A stretch of DNA of 64,000 bases from Schistosoma haematobium (Eukaryota; Platyhelminthes; Trematoda; Strigeidida; Schistosomatidae). Within the stretch, counting starts at the first letter, position 1; every line of letters starts with the position of its first letter. A model generated the notes under the pieces. It ran no database searches, was not told the origin of the DNA, and saw only the letters and a program-made list of their open reading frames with translations. Both the position numbers and the translations under genes were made by a program. Positions 47,250 to 60,361 of the stretch are shown in pieces. Where the stretch lies: contig NC_067196.1 in assembly GCF_000699445.3 (NCBI RefSeq), forward strand, positions 47,843,364-47,907,363, written 5' to 3'.

Positions 47250-48440
47250 GGTCTGTCATGTGCTTAATTATAACTGGAAATAATCCGCAACCAGAGAAAG
47301 AAGTTACGCAGACAGATAAATTAGTGTTTCCGTCTACTAGCCTCCATTTGCGCGTATCGATGAGGAGATTATGGTGTTGTAGAAGGTCTATACCAATGGA
47401 TGACATAGAAACATCTGCAATAACGAAGATCCAGTGTATGGGTTTGCGTAAACCCATGTTAGGGTAAACGTACCTTCTACCATATGTGGCAATAGGCTTT
47501 CCGATTGCCGCCTATAAGTTTAAAGCCGACTCGTGAAGCCGGTCGCTAGAATTCGCAGGAAGAACACTAACTTCTGCACCAGTATCGACGAAGTAGCGAA
47601 CTCTCGTTGTCACATCTGTGACGTACAACAGACGGCTATGTTCGCTGGCTACGGTTGCCGCTAACGCATGCCGGCTTGGAAGTTTCCCCAGTGGTTTTCG
47701 TGTCGGTCGGTTTTGAGTTGGGAAAATTGAAGGGGTTTCTGCAATTTCTGGAAGACTTTCCATACTGGTTATGATACCAGCATCAGTCAGGGTTATCAGT
47801 CTCTCGTGGTTTAGAGACAGATCGCTTACGTGAAGAGCTTCTTCGAGGGTGTGTGACCGTTTACGGTCGTCACGAAACGTAAGATAATGTGTAAGTGTAT
47901 GACATAACTCTGTTATGTCATTCTGGGTTGTTTGAGGTTTCTCTTTGACTGAAAAAACCTTGGCATTAGAAAATTTGGTGATTTCTAAGATGCGGTCGGC
48001 CGATGCAGCCAACTCGTTTAAGGTGTTGTTTTGAAACGAGGCAAGCACAACTTGCACCTGTTGAGGAAGTTTGGATAAGAAAAGTTGTTTAAATAAGCCA
48101 TCATCGAAGGTTCTTTGGCCGATAACCTCCCTCATTCTTTGCAACATGTCCGTCGCAGAACCGTGTTGTAGGTCAATTTTATCAAGGAGTTGGCCTAACC
48201 TTTGTCGATCGGTCAGGTCTCCGCGGTTAAGGATAGATCGTTTAAGTGTTTCGCAAGGTTCAGAAACATCGCTAGCAAACATGCTAGGTGTTATGTACCC
48301 GTTGAATTCTCGAGGTAGTGCCTTGACTACTACGAGGAATTGTGCACGTGTGTCAATCGCGCCGTGCTTGTGGAAGCCGGCCTCTGTGTAGCGAAACCAG
48401 GCTTCGATGTTGTCTGGCCAGAAGGGTGTAGCGGGAAATA
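47250..48440 (-). pseudogene. Array unit 1: gag-protease fragment with an in-frame stop
   Basis: An open frame from about 48440 (GDLFPATPFWPDNIEAWF) continues through gag (LLDKIDLQHGSATDMLQRM, LSKLPQQVQVVLASF) into protease (RYFVDTGAEVSVLP, active-site DTG). It meets TAG at 47512-47514. The same frame resumes (AAIGKPIATYGRR, WIFVIADV) to the stop at 47245. It lacks the CHCC finger of the other element's gag. The first internal Met is at 48282; no good upstream start is visible. Units 1, 3 and 6 keep this 256-codon frame; the others are shifted by homopolymer changes. Confidence 0.8.
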
Positions 48441-48524
48441 AATCCCCAAAACAAATAGCTCATTAAGTTTTCGACATTGGATGCTGACCACATTAGTTTT
48501 CATGGACTCACCTAGCTGAAGGCC
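48441..48524 (-). other. Leader between LTR-like block and gag in the array unit
   Basis: On the - strand the block end CTACA is followed by GGCCTTCAGCTAGGTGAGTC and an A-rich leader. AGGTGAGTCC weakly resembles the tRNA-Trp primer site TGGTGAGCCC. The same leader recurs in every later unit and, diverged, at 36378-36470. Confidence 0.45.
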
Positions 48525-50215
48525 TGTAGAATTATGGTCTACTATGACATTAGTACTGCTCTAATAATAGACCTAATCCTAAACTTGTAGATTTGTCATG
48601 ATATAACTGCCTAATCTATAAGATCTTACGTGGAAGTCACACCATCGACTACACCAACTCACTGTATCGTATCAATTACCAATGCATGATGTAGAACAAG
48701 GTTAGGCTAGAGAAAGAACAATATATTTAATATGAATAGAAGATATAAGGTAACATTCAGCAGAGACCACGCCTGCATGGCCGAGCCATGCCACTCGATC
48801 AACTCCAGTCCATTCCATTCATTGTTCGCGCCTTCTCCATTGTTAGGTATTTCTCCGTGTTAAATATTGAATATCTATTTTCCGAGTAATCTCGTATTCA
48901 GCTTTGAGGATTGTGTGGTTATGGTTCAATGCCACTACAGGTCTGTCATGTGCTTAATTATAACTGGAAATAATCCGCAACCAGAGAAAGAAGTTACGCA
49001 GACAGATAAATTAGTGTTTCCGTCTACTAGCCTCCATTTGCGCGTATCGATGAGGAGATTATGGTGTTGTAGAAGGTCTATACCAATGGATGACATAGAA
49101 ACATCTGCAATAACGAAGATCCAGTGTATGGGTTTGCGTAAACCCATGTTAGGGTAAACGTACCTTCTACCATATGTGGCAATAGGCTTTCCGATTGCCG
49201 CCTATAAGTTTAAAGCCGACTCGTGAAGCCGGTCGCTAGAATTCGCAGGAAGAACACTAACTTCTGCACCAGTATCGACGAAGTAGCGAACTCTCGTTGT
49301 CACATCTGTGACGTACAACAGACGGCTATGTTCGCTGGCTACGGTTGCCGCTAACGCATGCCGGCTTGGAAGTTTCCCCAGTGGTTTTCGTGTCGGTCGG
49401 TTTTGAGTTGGGAAAATTGAAGGGGTTTCTGCAATTTCTGGAAGACTTTCCATACTGGTTATGATACCAGCATCAGTCGGGGTTATCAGTCTCTCGTGGT
49501 TTAGAGACAGATCGCTTACGTGAAGAGCTTCTTCGAGGGGTGTGTGACCGTTTACGGTCGTCACGAAACGTAAGATAATGTGTAAGTGTATGACATAACT
49601 CTGTTATGTCATTCTGGGTTGTTTGAGGTTTCTCTTTGACTGAAAAAACCTTGGCATTAGAAAATTTGGTGATTTCTAAGATGCGGTCGGCCGATGCAGC
49701 CAACTCGTTTAAGGTGTTGTTTTGAAACGAGGCAAGCACAACTTGCACCTGTTGAGGAAGTTTGGATAAGAAAAGTTGTTTAAATAAGCCATCATCGAAG
49801 GTTCTTTGGCCGATAACCTCCCTCATTCTTTGCAACATGTCCGTCGCAGAACCGTGTTGTAGGTCAATTTTATCAAGGAGTTGGCCTAACCTTTGTCGAT
49901 CGGTCAGGTCTCCGCGGTTAAGGATAGATCGTTTAAGTGTTTCGCAAGGTTCAGAAACATCGCTAGCAAACATGCTAGGTGTTATGTACCCGTTGAATTC
50001 TCGAGGTAGTGCCTTGACTACTACGAGGAATTGTGCACGTGTGTCAATCGCGCCGTGCTTGTGGAAGCCGGCCTCTGTGTAGCGAAACCAGGCTTCGATG
50101 TTGTCTGGACAGAAGGGTGTAGCGGGAAATAAATCCCCAAAACAAATAGCTCATTAAGTTTTCGACATTGGATGCTGACCACATTAGTTTTCATGGACTC
50201 ACCTAGCTGAAGGCC
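48525..50215 (-). repeat. Array unit 2 (1691 bp)
   Basis: G run 4, T run 4; the extra G shifts the gag-protease frame near 49540. Conserved TAG in protease retained. Confidence 0.9.
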
Positions 50216-51905
50216 TGTAGAATTATGGTCTACTATGACATTAGTACTGCTCTAATAATAGACCTAATCCTAAACTTGTAGATTTGTCATGATATAACTG
50301 CCTAATCTATAAGATCTTACGTGGAAGTCACACCATCGACTACACCAACTCACTGTATCGTATCAATTACCAATGCATGATGTAGAACAAGGTTAGGCTA
50401 GAGAAAGAACAATATATTTAATATGAATAGAAGATATAAGGTAACATTCAGCAGAGACCACGCCTGCATGGCCGAGCCATGCCACTCGATCAACTCCAGT
50501 CCATTCCATTCATTGTTCGCGCCTTCTCCATTGTTAGGTATTTCTCCGTGTTAAATATTGAATATCTATTTTCCGAGTAATCTCGTATTCAGCTTTGAGG
50601 ATTGTGTGGTTATGGTTCAATGCCACTACAGGTCTGTCATGTGCTTAATTATAACTGGAAATAATCCGCAACCAGAGAAAGAAGTTACGCAGACAGATAA
50701 ATTAGTGTTTCCGTCTACTAGCCTCCATTTGCGCGTATCGATGAGGAGATTATGGTGTTGTAGAAGGTCTATACCAATGGATGACATAGAAACATCTGCA
50801 ATAACGAAGATCCAGTGTATGGGTTTGCGTAAACCCATGTTAGGGTAAACGTACCTTCTACCATATGTGGCAATAGGCTTTCCGATTGCCGCCTATAAGT
50901 TTAAAGCCGACTCGTGAAGCCGGTCGCTAGAATTCGCAGGAAGAACACTAACTTCTGCACCAGTATCGACGAAGTAGCGAACTCTCGTTGTCACATCTGT
51001 GACGTACAACAGACGGCTATGTTCGCTGGCTACGGTTGCCGCTAACGCATGCCGGCTTGGAAGTTTCCCCAGTGGTTTTCGTGTCGGTCGGTTTTGAGTT
51101 GGGAAAATTGAAGGGGTTTCTGCAATTTCTGGAAGACTTTCCATACTGGTTATGATACCAGCATCAGTCGGGGTTATCAGTCTCTCGTGGTTTAGAGACA
51201 GATCGCTTACGTGAAGAGCTTCTTCGAGGGTGTGTGACCGTTTACGGTCGTCACGAAACGTAAGATAATGTGTAAGTGTATGACATAACTCTGTTATGTC
51301 ATTCTGGGTTGTTTGAGGTTTCTCTTTGACTGAAAAAACCTTGGCATTAGAAAATTTGGTGATTTCTAAGATGCGGTCGGCCGATGCAGCCAACTCGTTT
51401 AAGGTGTTGTTTTGAAACGAGGCAAGCACAACTTGCACCTGTTGAGGAAGTTTGGATAAGAAAAGTTGTTTAAATAAGCCATCATCGAAGGTTCTTTGGC
51501 CGATAACCTCCCTCATTCTTTGCAACATGTCCGTCGCAGAACCGTGTTGTAGGTCAATTTTATCAAGGAGTTGGCCTAACCTTTGTCGATCGGTCAGGTC
51601 TCCGCGGTTAAGGATAGATCGTTTAAGTGTTTCGCAAGGTTCAGAAACATCGCTAGCAAACATGCTAGGTGTTATGTACCCGTTGAATTCTCGAGGTAGT
51701 GCCTTGACTACTACGAGGAATTGTGCACGTGTGTCAATCGCGCCGTGCTTGTGGAAGCCGGCCTCTGTGTAGCGAAACCAGGCTTCGATGTTGTCTGGCC
51801 AGAAGGGTGTAGCGGGAAATAAATCCCCAAAACAAATAGCTCATTAAGTTTTCGACATTGGATGCTGACCACATTAGTTTTCATGGACTCACCTAGCTGA
51901 AGGCC
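50216..51905 (-). repeat. Array unit 3 (1690 bp)
   Basis: G run 3, T run 4; keeps the 256-codon frame (51663-50893). Confidence 0.9.
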
Positions 51906-53596
51906 TGTAGAATTATGGTCTACTATGACATTAGTACTGCTCTAATAATAGACCTAATCCTAAACTTGTAGATTTGTCATGATATAACTGCCTAATCTAT
52001 AAGATCTTACGTGGAAGTCACACCATCGACTACACCAACTCACTGTATCGTATCAATTACCAATGCATGATGTAGAACAAGGTTAGGCTAGAGAAAGAAC
52101 AATATATTTAATATGAATAGAAGATATAAGGTAACATTCAGCAGAGACCACGCCTGCATGGCCGAGCCATGCCACTCGATCAACTCCAGTCCATTCCATT
52201 CATTGTTCGCGCCTTCTCCATTGTTAGGTATTTCTCCGTGTTAAATATTGAATATCTATTTTCCGAGTAATCTCGTATTCAGCTTTGAGGATTGTGTGGT
52301 TATGGTTCAATGCCACTACAGGTCTGTCATGTGCTTAATTATAACTGGAAATAATCCGCAACCAGAGAAAGAAGTTACGCAGACAGATAAATTAGTGTTT
52401 CCGTCTACTAGCCTCCATTTGCGCGTATCGATGAGGAGATTATGGTGTTGTAGAAGGTCTATACCAATGGATGACATAGAAACATCTGCAATAACGAAGA
52501 TCCAGTGTATGGGTTTGCGTAAACCCATGTTAGGGTAAACGTACCTTCTACCATATGTGGCAATAGGCTTTCCGATTGCCGCCTATAAGTTTAAAGCCGA
52601 CTCGTGAAGCCGGTCGCTAGAATTCGCAGGAAGAACACTAACTTCTGCACCAGTATCGACGAAGTAGCGAACTCTCGTTGTCACATCTGTGACGTACAAC
52701 AGACGGCTATGTTCGCTGGCTACGGTTGCCGCTAACGCATGCCGGCTTGGAAGTTTCCCCAGTGGTTTTTCGTGTCGGTCGGTTTTGAGTTGGGAAAATT
52801 GAAGGGGTTTCTGCAATTTCTGGAAGACTTTCCATACTGGTTATGATACCAGCATCAGTCGGGGTTATCAGTCTCTCGTGGTTTAGAGACAGATCGCTTA
52901 CGTGAAGAGCTTCTTCGAGGGTGTGTGACCGTTTACGGTCGTCACGAAACGTAAGATAATGTGTAAGTGTATGACATAACTCTGTTATGTCATTCTGGGT
53001 TGTTTGAGGTTTCTCTTTGACTGAAAAAACCTTGGCATTAGAAAATTTGGTGATTTCTAAGATGCGGTCGGCCGATGCAGCCAACTCGTTTAAGGTGTTG
53101 TTTTGAAACAAGGCAAGCACAACTTGCACCTGTTGAGGAAGTTTGGATAAGAAAAGTTGTTTAAATAAGCCATCATCGAAGGTTCTTTGGCCGATAACCT
53201 CCCTCATTCTTTGCAACATGTCCGTCGCAGAACCGTGTTGTAGGTCAATTTTATCAAGGAGTTGGCCTAACCTTTGTCGATCGGTCAGGTCTCCGCGGTT
53301 AAGGATAGATCGTTTAAGTGTTTCGCAAGGTTCAGAAACATCGCTAGCAAACATGCTAGGTGTTATGTACCCGTTGAATTCTCGAGGTAGTGCCTTGACT
53401 ACTACGAGGAATTGTGCACGTGTGTCAATCGCGCCGTGCTTGTGGAAGCCGGCCTCTGTGTAGCGAAACCAGGCTTCGATGTTGTCTGGCCAGAAGGGTG
53501 TAGCGGGAAATAAATCCCCAAAACAAATAGCTCATTAAGTTTTCGACATTGGATGCTGACCACATTAGTTTTCATGGACTCACCTAGCTGAAGGCT
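51906..53596 (-). repeat. Array unit 4 (1691 bp)
   Basis: G run 3, T run 5 (frame shift near 52768); carries the ACAAGGC variant near 53108, shared only with unit 6. Confidence 0.9.
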
Positions 53597-55287
53597 TGTA
53601 GAATTATGGTCTACTATGACATTAGTACTGCTCTAATAATAGACCTAATCCTAAACTTGTAGATTTGTCATGATATAACTGCCTAATCTATAAGATCTTA
53701 CGTGGAAGTCACACCATCGACTACACCAACTCACTGTATCGTATCAATTACCAATGCATGATGTAGAACAAGGTTAGGCTAGAGAAAGAACAATATATTT
53801 AATATGAATAGAAGATATAAGGTAACATTCAGCAGAGACCACGCCTGCATGGCCGAGCCATGCCACTCGATCAACTCCAGTCCATTCCATTCATTGTTCG
53901 CGCCTTCTCCATTGTTAGGTATTTCTCCGTGTTAAATATTGAATATCTATTTTCCGAGTAATCTCGTATTCAGCTTTGAGGATTGTGTGGTTATGGTTCA
54001 ATGCCACTACAGGTCTGTCATGTGCTTAATTATAACTGGAAATAATCCGCAACCAGAGAAAGAAGTTACGCAGACAGATAAATTAGTGTTTCCGTCTACT
54101 AGCCTCCATTTGCGCGTATCGATGAGGAGATTATGGTGTTGTAGAAGGTCTATACCAATGGATGACATAGAAACATCTGCAATAACGAAGATCCAGTGTA
54201 TGGGTTTGCGTAAACCCATGTTAGGGTAAACGTACCTTCTACCATATGTGGCAATAGGCTTTCCGATTGCCGCCTATAAGTTTAAAGCCGACTCGTGAAG
54301 CCGGTCGCTAGAATTCGCAGGAAGAACACTAACTTCTGCACCAGTATCGACGAAGTAGCGAACTCTCGTTGTCACATCTGTGACGTACAACAGACGGCTA
54401 TGTTCGCTGGCTACGGTTGCCGCTAACGCATGCCGGCTTGGAAGTTTCCCCAGTGGTTTTTCGTGTCGGTCGGTTTTGAGTTGGGAAAATTGAAGGGGTT
54501 TCTGCAATTTCTGGAAGACTTTCCATACTGGTTATGATACCAGCATCAGTCGGGGTTATCAGTCTCTCGTGGTTTAGAGACAGATCGCTTACGTGAAGAG
54601 CTTCTTCGAGGGTGTGTGACCGTTTACGGTCGTCACGAAACGTAAGATAATGTGTAAGTGTATGACATAACTCTGTTATGTCATTCTGGGTTGTTTGAGG
54701 TTTCTCTTTGACTGAAAAAACCTTGGCATTAGAAAATTTGGTGATTTCTAAGATGCGGTCGGCCGATGCAGCCAACTCGTTTAAGGTGTTGTTTTGAAAC
54801 GAGGCAAGCACAACTTGCACCTGTTGAGGAAGTTTGGATAAGAAAAGTTGTTTAAATAAGCCATCATCGAAGGTTCTTTGGCCGATAACCTCCCTCATTC
54901 TTTGCAACATGTCCGTCGCAGAACCGTGTTGTAGGTCAATTTTATCAAGGAGTTGGCCTAACCTTTGTCGATCGGTCAGGTCTCCGCGGTTAAGGATAGA
55001 TCGTTTAAGTGTTTCGCAAGGTTCAGAAACATCGCTAGCAAACATGCTAGGTGTTATGTACCCGTTGAATTCTCGAGGTAGTGCCTTGACTACTACGAGG
55101 AATTGTGCACGTGTGTCAATCGCGCCGTGCTTGTGGAAGCCGGCCTCTGTGTAGCGAAACCAGGCTTCGATGTTGTCTGGACAGAAGGGTGTAGCGGGAA
55201 ATAAATCCCCAAAACAAATAGCTCATTAAGTTTTCGACATTGGATGCTGACCACATTAGTTTTCATGGACTCACCTAGCTGAAGGCC
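53597..55287 (-). repeat. Array unit 5 (1691 bp)
   Basis: G run 3, T run 5. Its left border reads GGCTTGTAG where the other internal borders read GGCCTGTAG. Confidence 0.9.
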
Positions 55288-56977
55288 TGTAGAATTATGG
55301 TCTACTATGACATTAGTACTGCTCTAATAATAGACCTAATCCTAAACTTGTAGATTTGTCATGATATAACTGCCTAATCTATAAGATCTTACGTGGAAGT
55401 CACACCATCGACTACACCAACTCACTGTATCGTATCAATTACCAATGCATGATGTAGAACAAGGTTAGGCTAGAGAAAGAACAATATATTTAATATGAAT
55501 AGAAGATATAAGGTAACATTCAGCAGAGACCACGCCTGCATGGCCGAGCCATGCCACTCGATCAACTCCAGTCCATTCCATTCATTGTTCGCGCCTTCTC
55601 CATTGTTAGGTATTTCTCCGTGTTAAATATTGAATATCTATTTTCCGAGTAATCTCGTATTCAGCTTTGAGGATTGTGTGGTTATGGTTCAATGCCACTA
55701 CAGGTCTGTCATGTGCTTAATTATAACTGGAAATAATCCGCAACCAGAGAAAGAAGTTACGCAGACAGATAAATTAGTGTTTCCGTCTACTAGCCTCCAT
55801 TTGCGCGTATCGATGAGGAGATTATGGTGTTGTAGAAGGTCTATACCAATGGATGACATAGAAACATCTGCAATAACGAAGATCCAGTGTATGGGTTTGC
55901 GTAAACCCATGTTAGGGTAAACGTACCTTCTACCATATGTGGCAATAGGCTTTCCGATTGCCGCCTATAAGTTTAAAGCCGACTCGTGAAGCCGGTCGCT
56001 AGAATTCGCAGGAAGAACACTAACTTCTGCACCAGTATCGACGAAGTAGCGAACTCTCGTTGTCACATCTGTGACGTACAACAGACGGCTATGTTCGCTG
56101 GCTACGGTTGCCGCTAACGCATGCCGGCTTGGAAGTTTCCCCAGTGGTTTTCGTGTCGGTCGGTTTTGAGTTGGGAAAATTGAAGGGGTTTCTGCAATTT
56201 CTGGAAGACTTTCCATACTGGTTATGATACCAGCATCAGTCGGGGTTATCAGTCTCTCGTGGTTTAGAGACAGATCGCTTACGTGAAGAGCTTCTTCGAG
56301 GGTGTGTGACCGTTTACGGTCGTCACGAAACGTAAGATAATGTGTAAGTGTATGACATAACTCTGTTATGTCATTCTGGGTTGTTTGAGGTTTCTCTTTG
56401 ACTGAAAAAACCTTGGCATTAGAAAATTTGGTGATTTCTAAGATGCGGTCGGCCGATGCAGCCAACTCGTTTAAGGTGTTGTTTTGAAACAAGGCAAGCA
56501 CAACTTGCACCTGTTGAGGAAGTTTGGATAAGAAAAGTTGTTTAAATAAGCCATCATCGAAGGTTCTTTGGCCGATAACCTCCCTCATTCTTTGCAACAT
56601 GTCCGTCGCAGAACCGTGTTGTAGGTCAATTTTATCAAGGAGTTGGCCTAACCTTTGTCGATCGGTCAGGTCTCCGCGGTTAAGGATAGATCGTTTAAGT
56701 GTTTCGCAAGGTTCAGAAACATCGCTAGCAAACATGCTAGGTGTTATGTACCCGTTGAATTCTCGAGGTAGTGCCTTGACTACTACGAGGAATTGTGCAC
56801 GTGTGTCAATCGCGCCGTGCTTGTGGAAGCCGGCCTCTGTGTAGCGAAACCAGGCTTCGATGTTGTCTGGACAGAAGGGTGTAGCGGGAAATAAATCCCC
56901 AAAACAAATAGCTCATTAAGTTTTCGACATTGGATGCTGACCACATTAGTTTTCATGGACTCACCTAGCTGAAGGCC
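55288..56977 (-). repeat. Array unit 6 (1690 bp)
   Basis: G run 3, T run 4; keeps the 256-codon frame (56735-55965) and has the ACAAGGC variant. Confidence 0.9.
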
Positions 56978-58669
56978 TGTAGAATTATGGTCTACTATGA
57001 CATTAGTACTGCTCTAATAATAGACCTAATCCTAAACTTGTAGATTTGTCATGATATAACTGCCTAATCTATAAGATCTTACGTGGAAGTCACACCATCG
57101 ACTACACCAACTCACTGTATCGTATCAATTACCAATGCATGATGTAGAACAAGGTTAGGCTAGAGAAAGAACAATATATTTAATATGAATAGAAGATATA
57201 AGGTAACATTCAGCAGAGACCACGCCTGCATGGCCGAGCCATGCCACTCGATCAACTCCAGTCCATTCCATTCATTGTTCGCGCCTTCTCCATTGTTAGG
57301 TATTTCTCCGTGTTAAATATTGAATATCTATTTTCCGAGTAATCTCGTATTCAGCTTTGAGGATTGTGTGGTTATGGTTCAATGCCACTACAGGTCTGTC
57401 ATGTGCTTAATTATAACTGGAAATAATCCGCAACCAGAGAAAGAAGTTACGCAGACAGATAAATTAGTGTTTCCGTCTACTAGCCTCCATTTGCGCGTAT
57501 CGATGAGGAGATTATGGTGTTGTAGAAGGTCTATACCAATGGATGACATAGAAACATCTGCAATAACGAAGATCCAGTGTATGGGTTTGCGTAAACCCAT
57601 GTTAGGGTAAACGTACCTTCTACCATATGTGGCAATAGGCTTTCCGATTGCCGCCTATAAGTTTAAAGCCGACTCGTGAAGCCGGTCGCTAGAATTCGCA
57701 GGAAGAACACTAACTTCTGCACCAGTATCGACGAAGTAGCGAACTCTCGTTGTCACATCTGTGACGTACAACAGACGGCTATGTTCGCTGGCTACGGTTG
57801 CCGCTAACGCATGCCGGCTTGGAAGTTTCCCCAGTGGTTTTTCGTGTCGGTCGGTTTTGAGTTGGGAAAATTGAAGGGGTTTCTGCAATTTCTGGAAGAC
57901 TTTCCATACTGGTTATGATACCAGCATCAGTCGGGGTTATCAGTCTCTCGTGGTTTAGAGACAGATCGCTTACGTGAAGAGCTTCTTCGAGGGGTGTGTG
58001 ACCGTTTACGGTCGTCACGAAACGTAAGATAATGTGTAAGTGTATGACATAACTCTGTTATGTCATTCTGGGTTGTTTGAGGTTTCTCTTTGACTGAAAA
58101 AACCTTGGCATTAGAAAATTTGGTGATTTCTAAGATGCGGTCGGCCGATGCAGCCAACTCGTTTAAGGTGTTGTTTTGAAACGAGGCAAGCACAACTTGC
58201 ACCTGTTGAGGAAGTTTGGATAAGAAAAGTTGTTTAAATAAGCCATCATCGAAGGTTCTTTGGCCGATAACCTCCCTCATTCTTTGCAACATGTCCGTCG
58301 CAGAACCGTGTTGTAGGTCAATTTTATCAAGGAGTTGGCCTAACCTTTGTCGATCGGTCAGGTCTCCGCGGTTAAGGATAGATCGTTTAAGTGTTTCGCA
58401 AGGTTCAGAAACATCGCTAGCAAACATGCTAGGTGTTATGTACCCGTTGAATTCTCGAGGTAGTGCCTTGACTACTACGAGGAATTGTGCACGTGTGTCA
58501 ATCGCGCCGTGCTTGTGGAAGCCGGCCTCTGTGTAGCGAAACCAGGCTTCGATGTTGTCTGGACAGAAGGGTGTAGCGGGAAATAAATCCCCAAAACAAA
58601 TAGCTCATTAAGTTTTCGACATTGGATGCTGACCACATTAGTTTTCATGGACTCACCTAGCTGAAGGCC
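56978..58669 (-). repeat. Array unit 7 (1692 bp)
   Basis: G run 4, T run 5. Shares its haplotype with units 8 and 9. Confidence 0.9.
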
Positions 58670-60361
58670 TGTAGAATTATGGTCTACTATGACATTAGTA
58701 CTGCTCTAATAATAGACCTAATCCTAAACTTGTAGATTTGTCATGATATAACTGCCTAATCTATAAGATCTTACGTGGAAGTCACACCATCGACTACACC
58801 AACTCACTGTATCGTATCAATTACCAATGCATGATGTAGAACAAGGTTAGGCTAGAGAAAGAACAATATATTTAATATGAATAGAAGATATAAGGTAACA
58901 TTCAGCAGAGACCACGCCTGCATGGCCGAGCCATGCCACTCGATCAACTCCAGTCCATTCCATTCATTGTTCGCGCCTTCTCCATTGTTAGGTATTTCTC
59001 CGTGTTAAATATTGAATATCTATTTTCCGAGTAATCTCGTATTCAGCTTTGAGGATTGTGTGGTTATGGTTCAATGCCACTACAGGTCTGTCATGTGCTT
59101 AATTATAACTGGAAATAATCCGCAACCAGAGAAAGAAGTTACGCAGACAGATAAATTAGTGTTTCCGTCTACTAGCCTCCATTTGCGCGTATCGATGAGG
59201 AGATTATGGTGTTGTAGAAGGTCTATACCAATGGATGACATAGAAACATCTGCAATAACGAAGATCCAGTGTATGGGTTTGCGTAAACCCATGTTAGGGT
59301 AAACGTACCTTCTACCATATGTGGCAATAGGCTTTCCGATTGCCGCCTATAAGTTTAAAGCCGACTCGTGAAGCCGGTCGCTAGAATTCGCAGGAAGAAC
59401 ACTAACTTCTGCACCAGTATCGACGAAGTAGCGAACTCTCGTTGTCACATCTGTGACGTACAACAGACGGCTATGTTCGCTGGCTACGGTTGCCGCTAAC
59501 GCATGCCGGCTTGGAAGTTTCCCCAGTGGTTTTTCGTGTCGGTCGGTTTTGAGTTGGGAAAATTGAAGGGGTTTCTGCAATTTCTGGAAGACTTTCCATA
59601 CTGGTTATGATACCAGCATCAGTCGGGGTTATCAGTCTCTCGTGGTTTAGAGACAGATCGCTTACGTGAAGAGCTTCTTCGAGGGGTGTGTGACCGTTTA
59701 CGGTCGTCACGAAACGTAAGATAATGTGTAAGTGTATGACATAACTCTGTTATGTCATTCTGGGTTGTTTGAGGTTTCTCTTTGACTGAAAAAACCTTGG
59801 CATTAGAAAATTTGGTGATTTCTAAGATGCGGTCGGCCGATGCAGCCAACTCGTTTAAGGTGTTGTTTTGAAACGAGGCAAGCACAACTTGCACCTGTTG
59901 AGGAAGTTTGGATAAGAAAAGTTGTTTAAATAAGCCATCATCGAAGGTTCTTTGGCCGATAACCTCCCTCATTCTTTGCAACATGTCCGTCGCAGAACCG
60001 TGTTGTAGGTCAATTTTATCAAGGAGTTGGCCTAACCTTTGTCGATCGGTCAGGTCTCCGCGGTTAAGGATAGATCGTTTAAGTGTTTCGCAAGGTTCAG
60101 AAACATCGCTAGCAAACATGCTAGGTGTTATGTACCCGTTGAATTCTCGAGGTAGTGCCTTGACTACTACGAGGAATTGTGCACGTGTGTCAATCGCGCC
60201 GTGCTTGTGGAAGCCGGCCTCTGTGTAGCGAAACCAGGCTTCGATGTTGTCTGGACAGAAGGGTGTAGCGGGAAATAAATCCCCAAAACAAATAGCTCAT
60301 TAAGTTTTCGACATTGGATGCTGACCACATTAGTTTTCATGGACTCACCTAGCTGAAGGCC
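58670..60361 (-). repeat. Array unit 8 (1692 bp)
   Basis: G run 4, T run 5; no difference from units 7 and 9 noticed. Confidence 0.9.

Noticed and set aside
47512..56735. The 256-codon frames in units 1, 3 and 6 as intact host genes
   Set aside because: They are gag-protease fragments ending at a nonsense TAG, and homopolymer changes break them in the neighbouring units.
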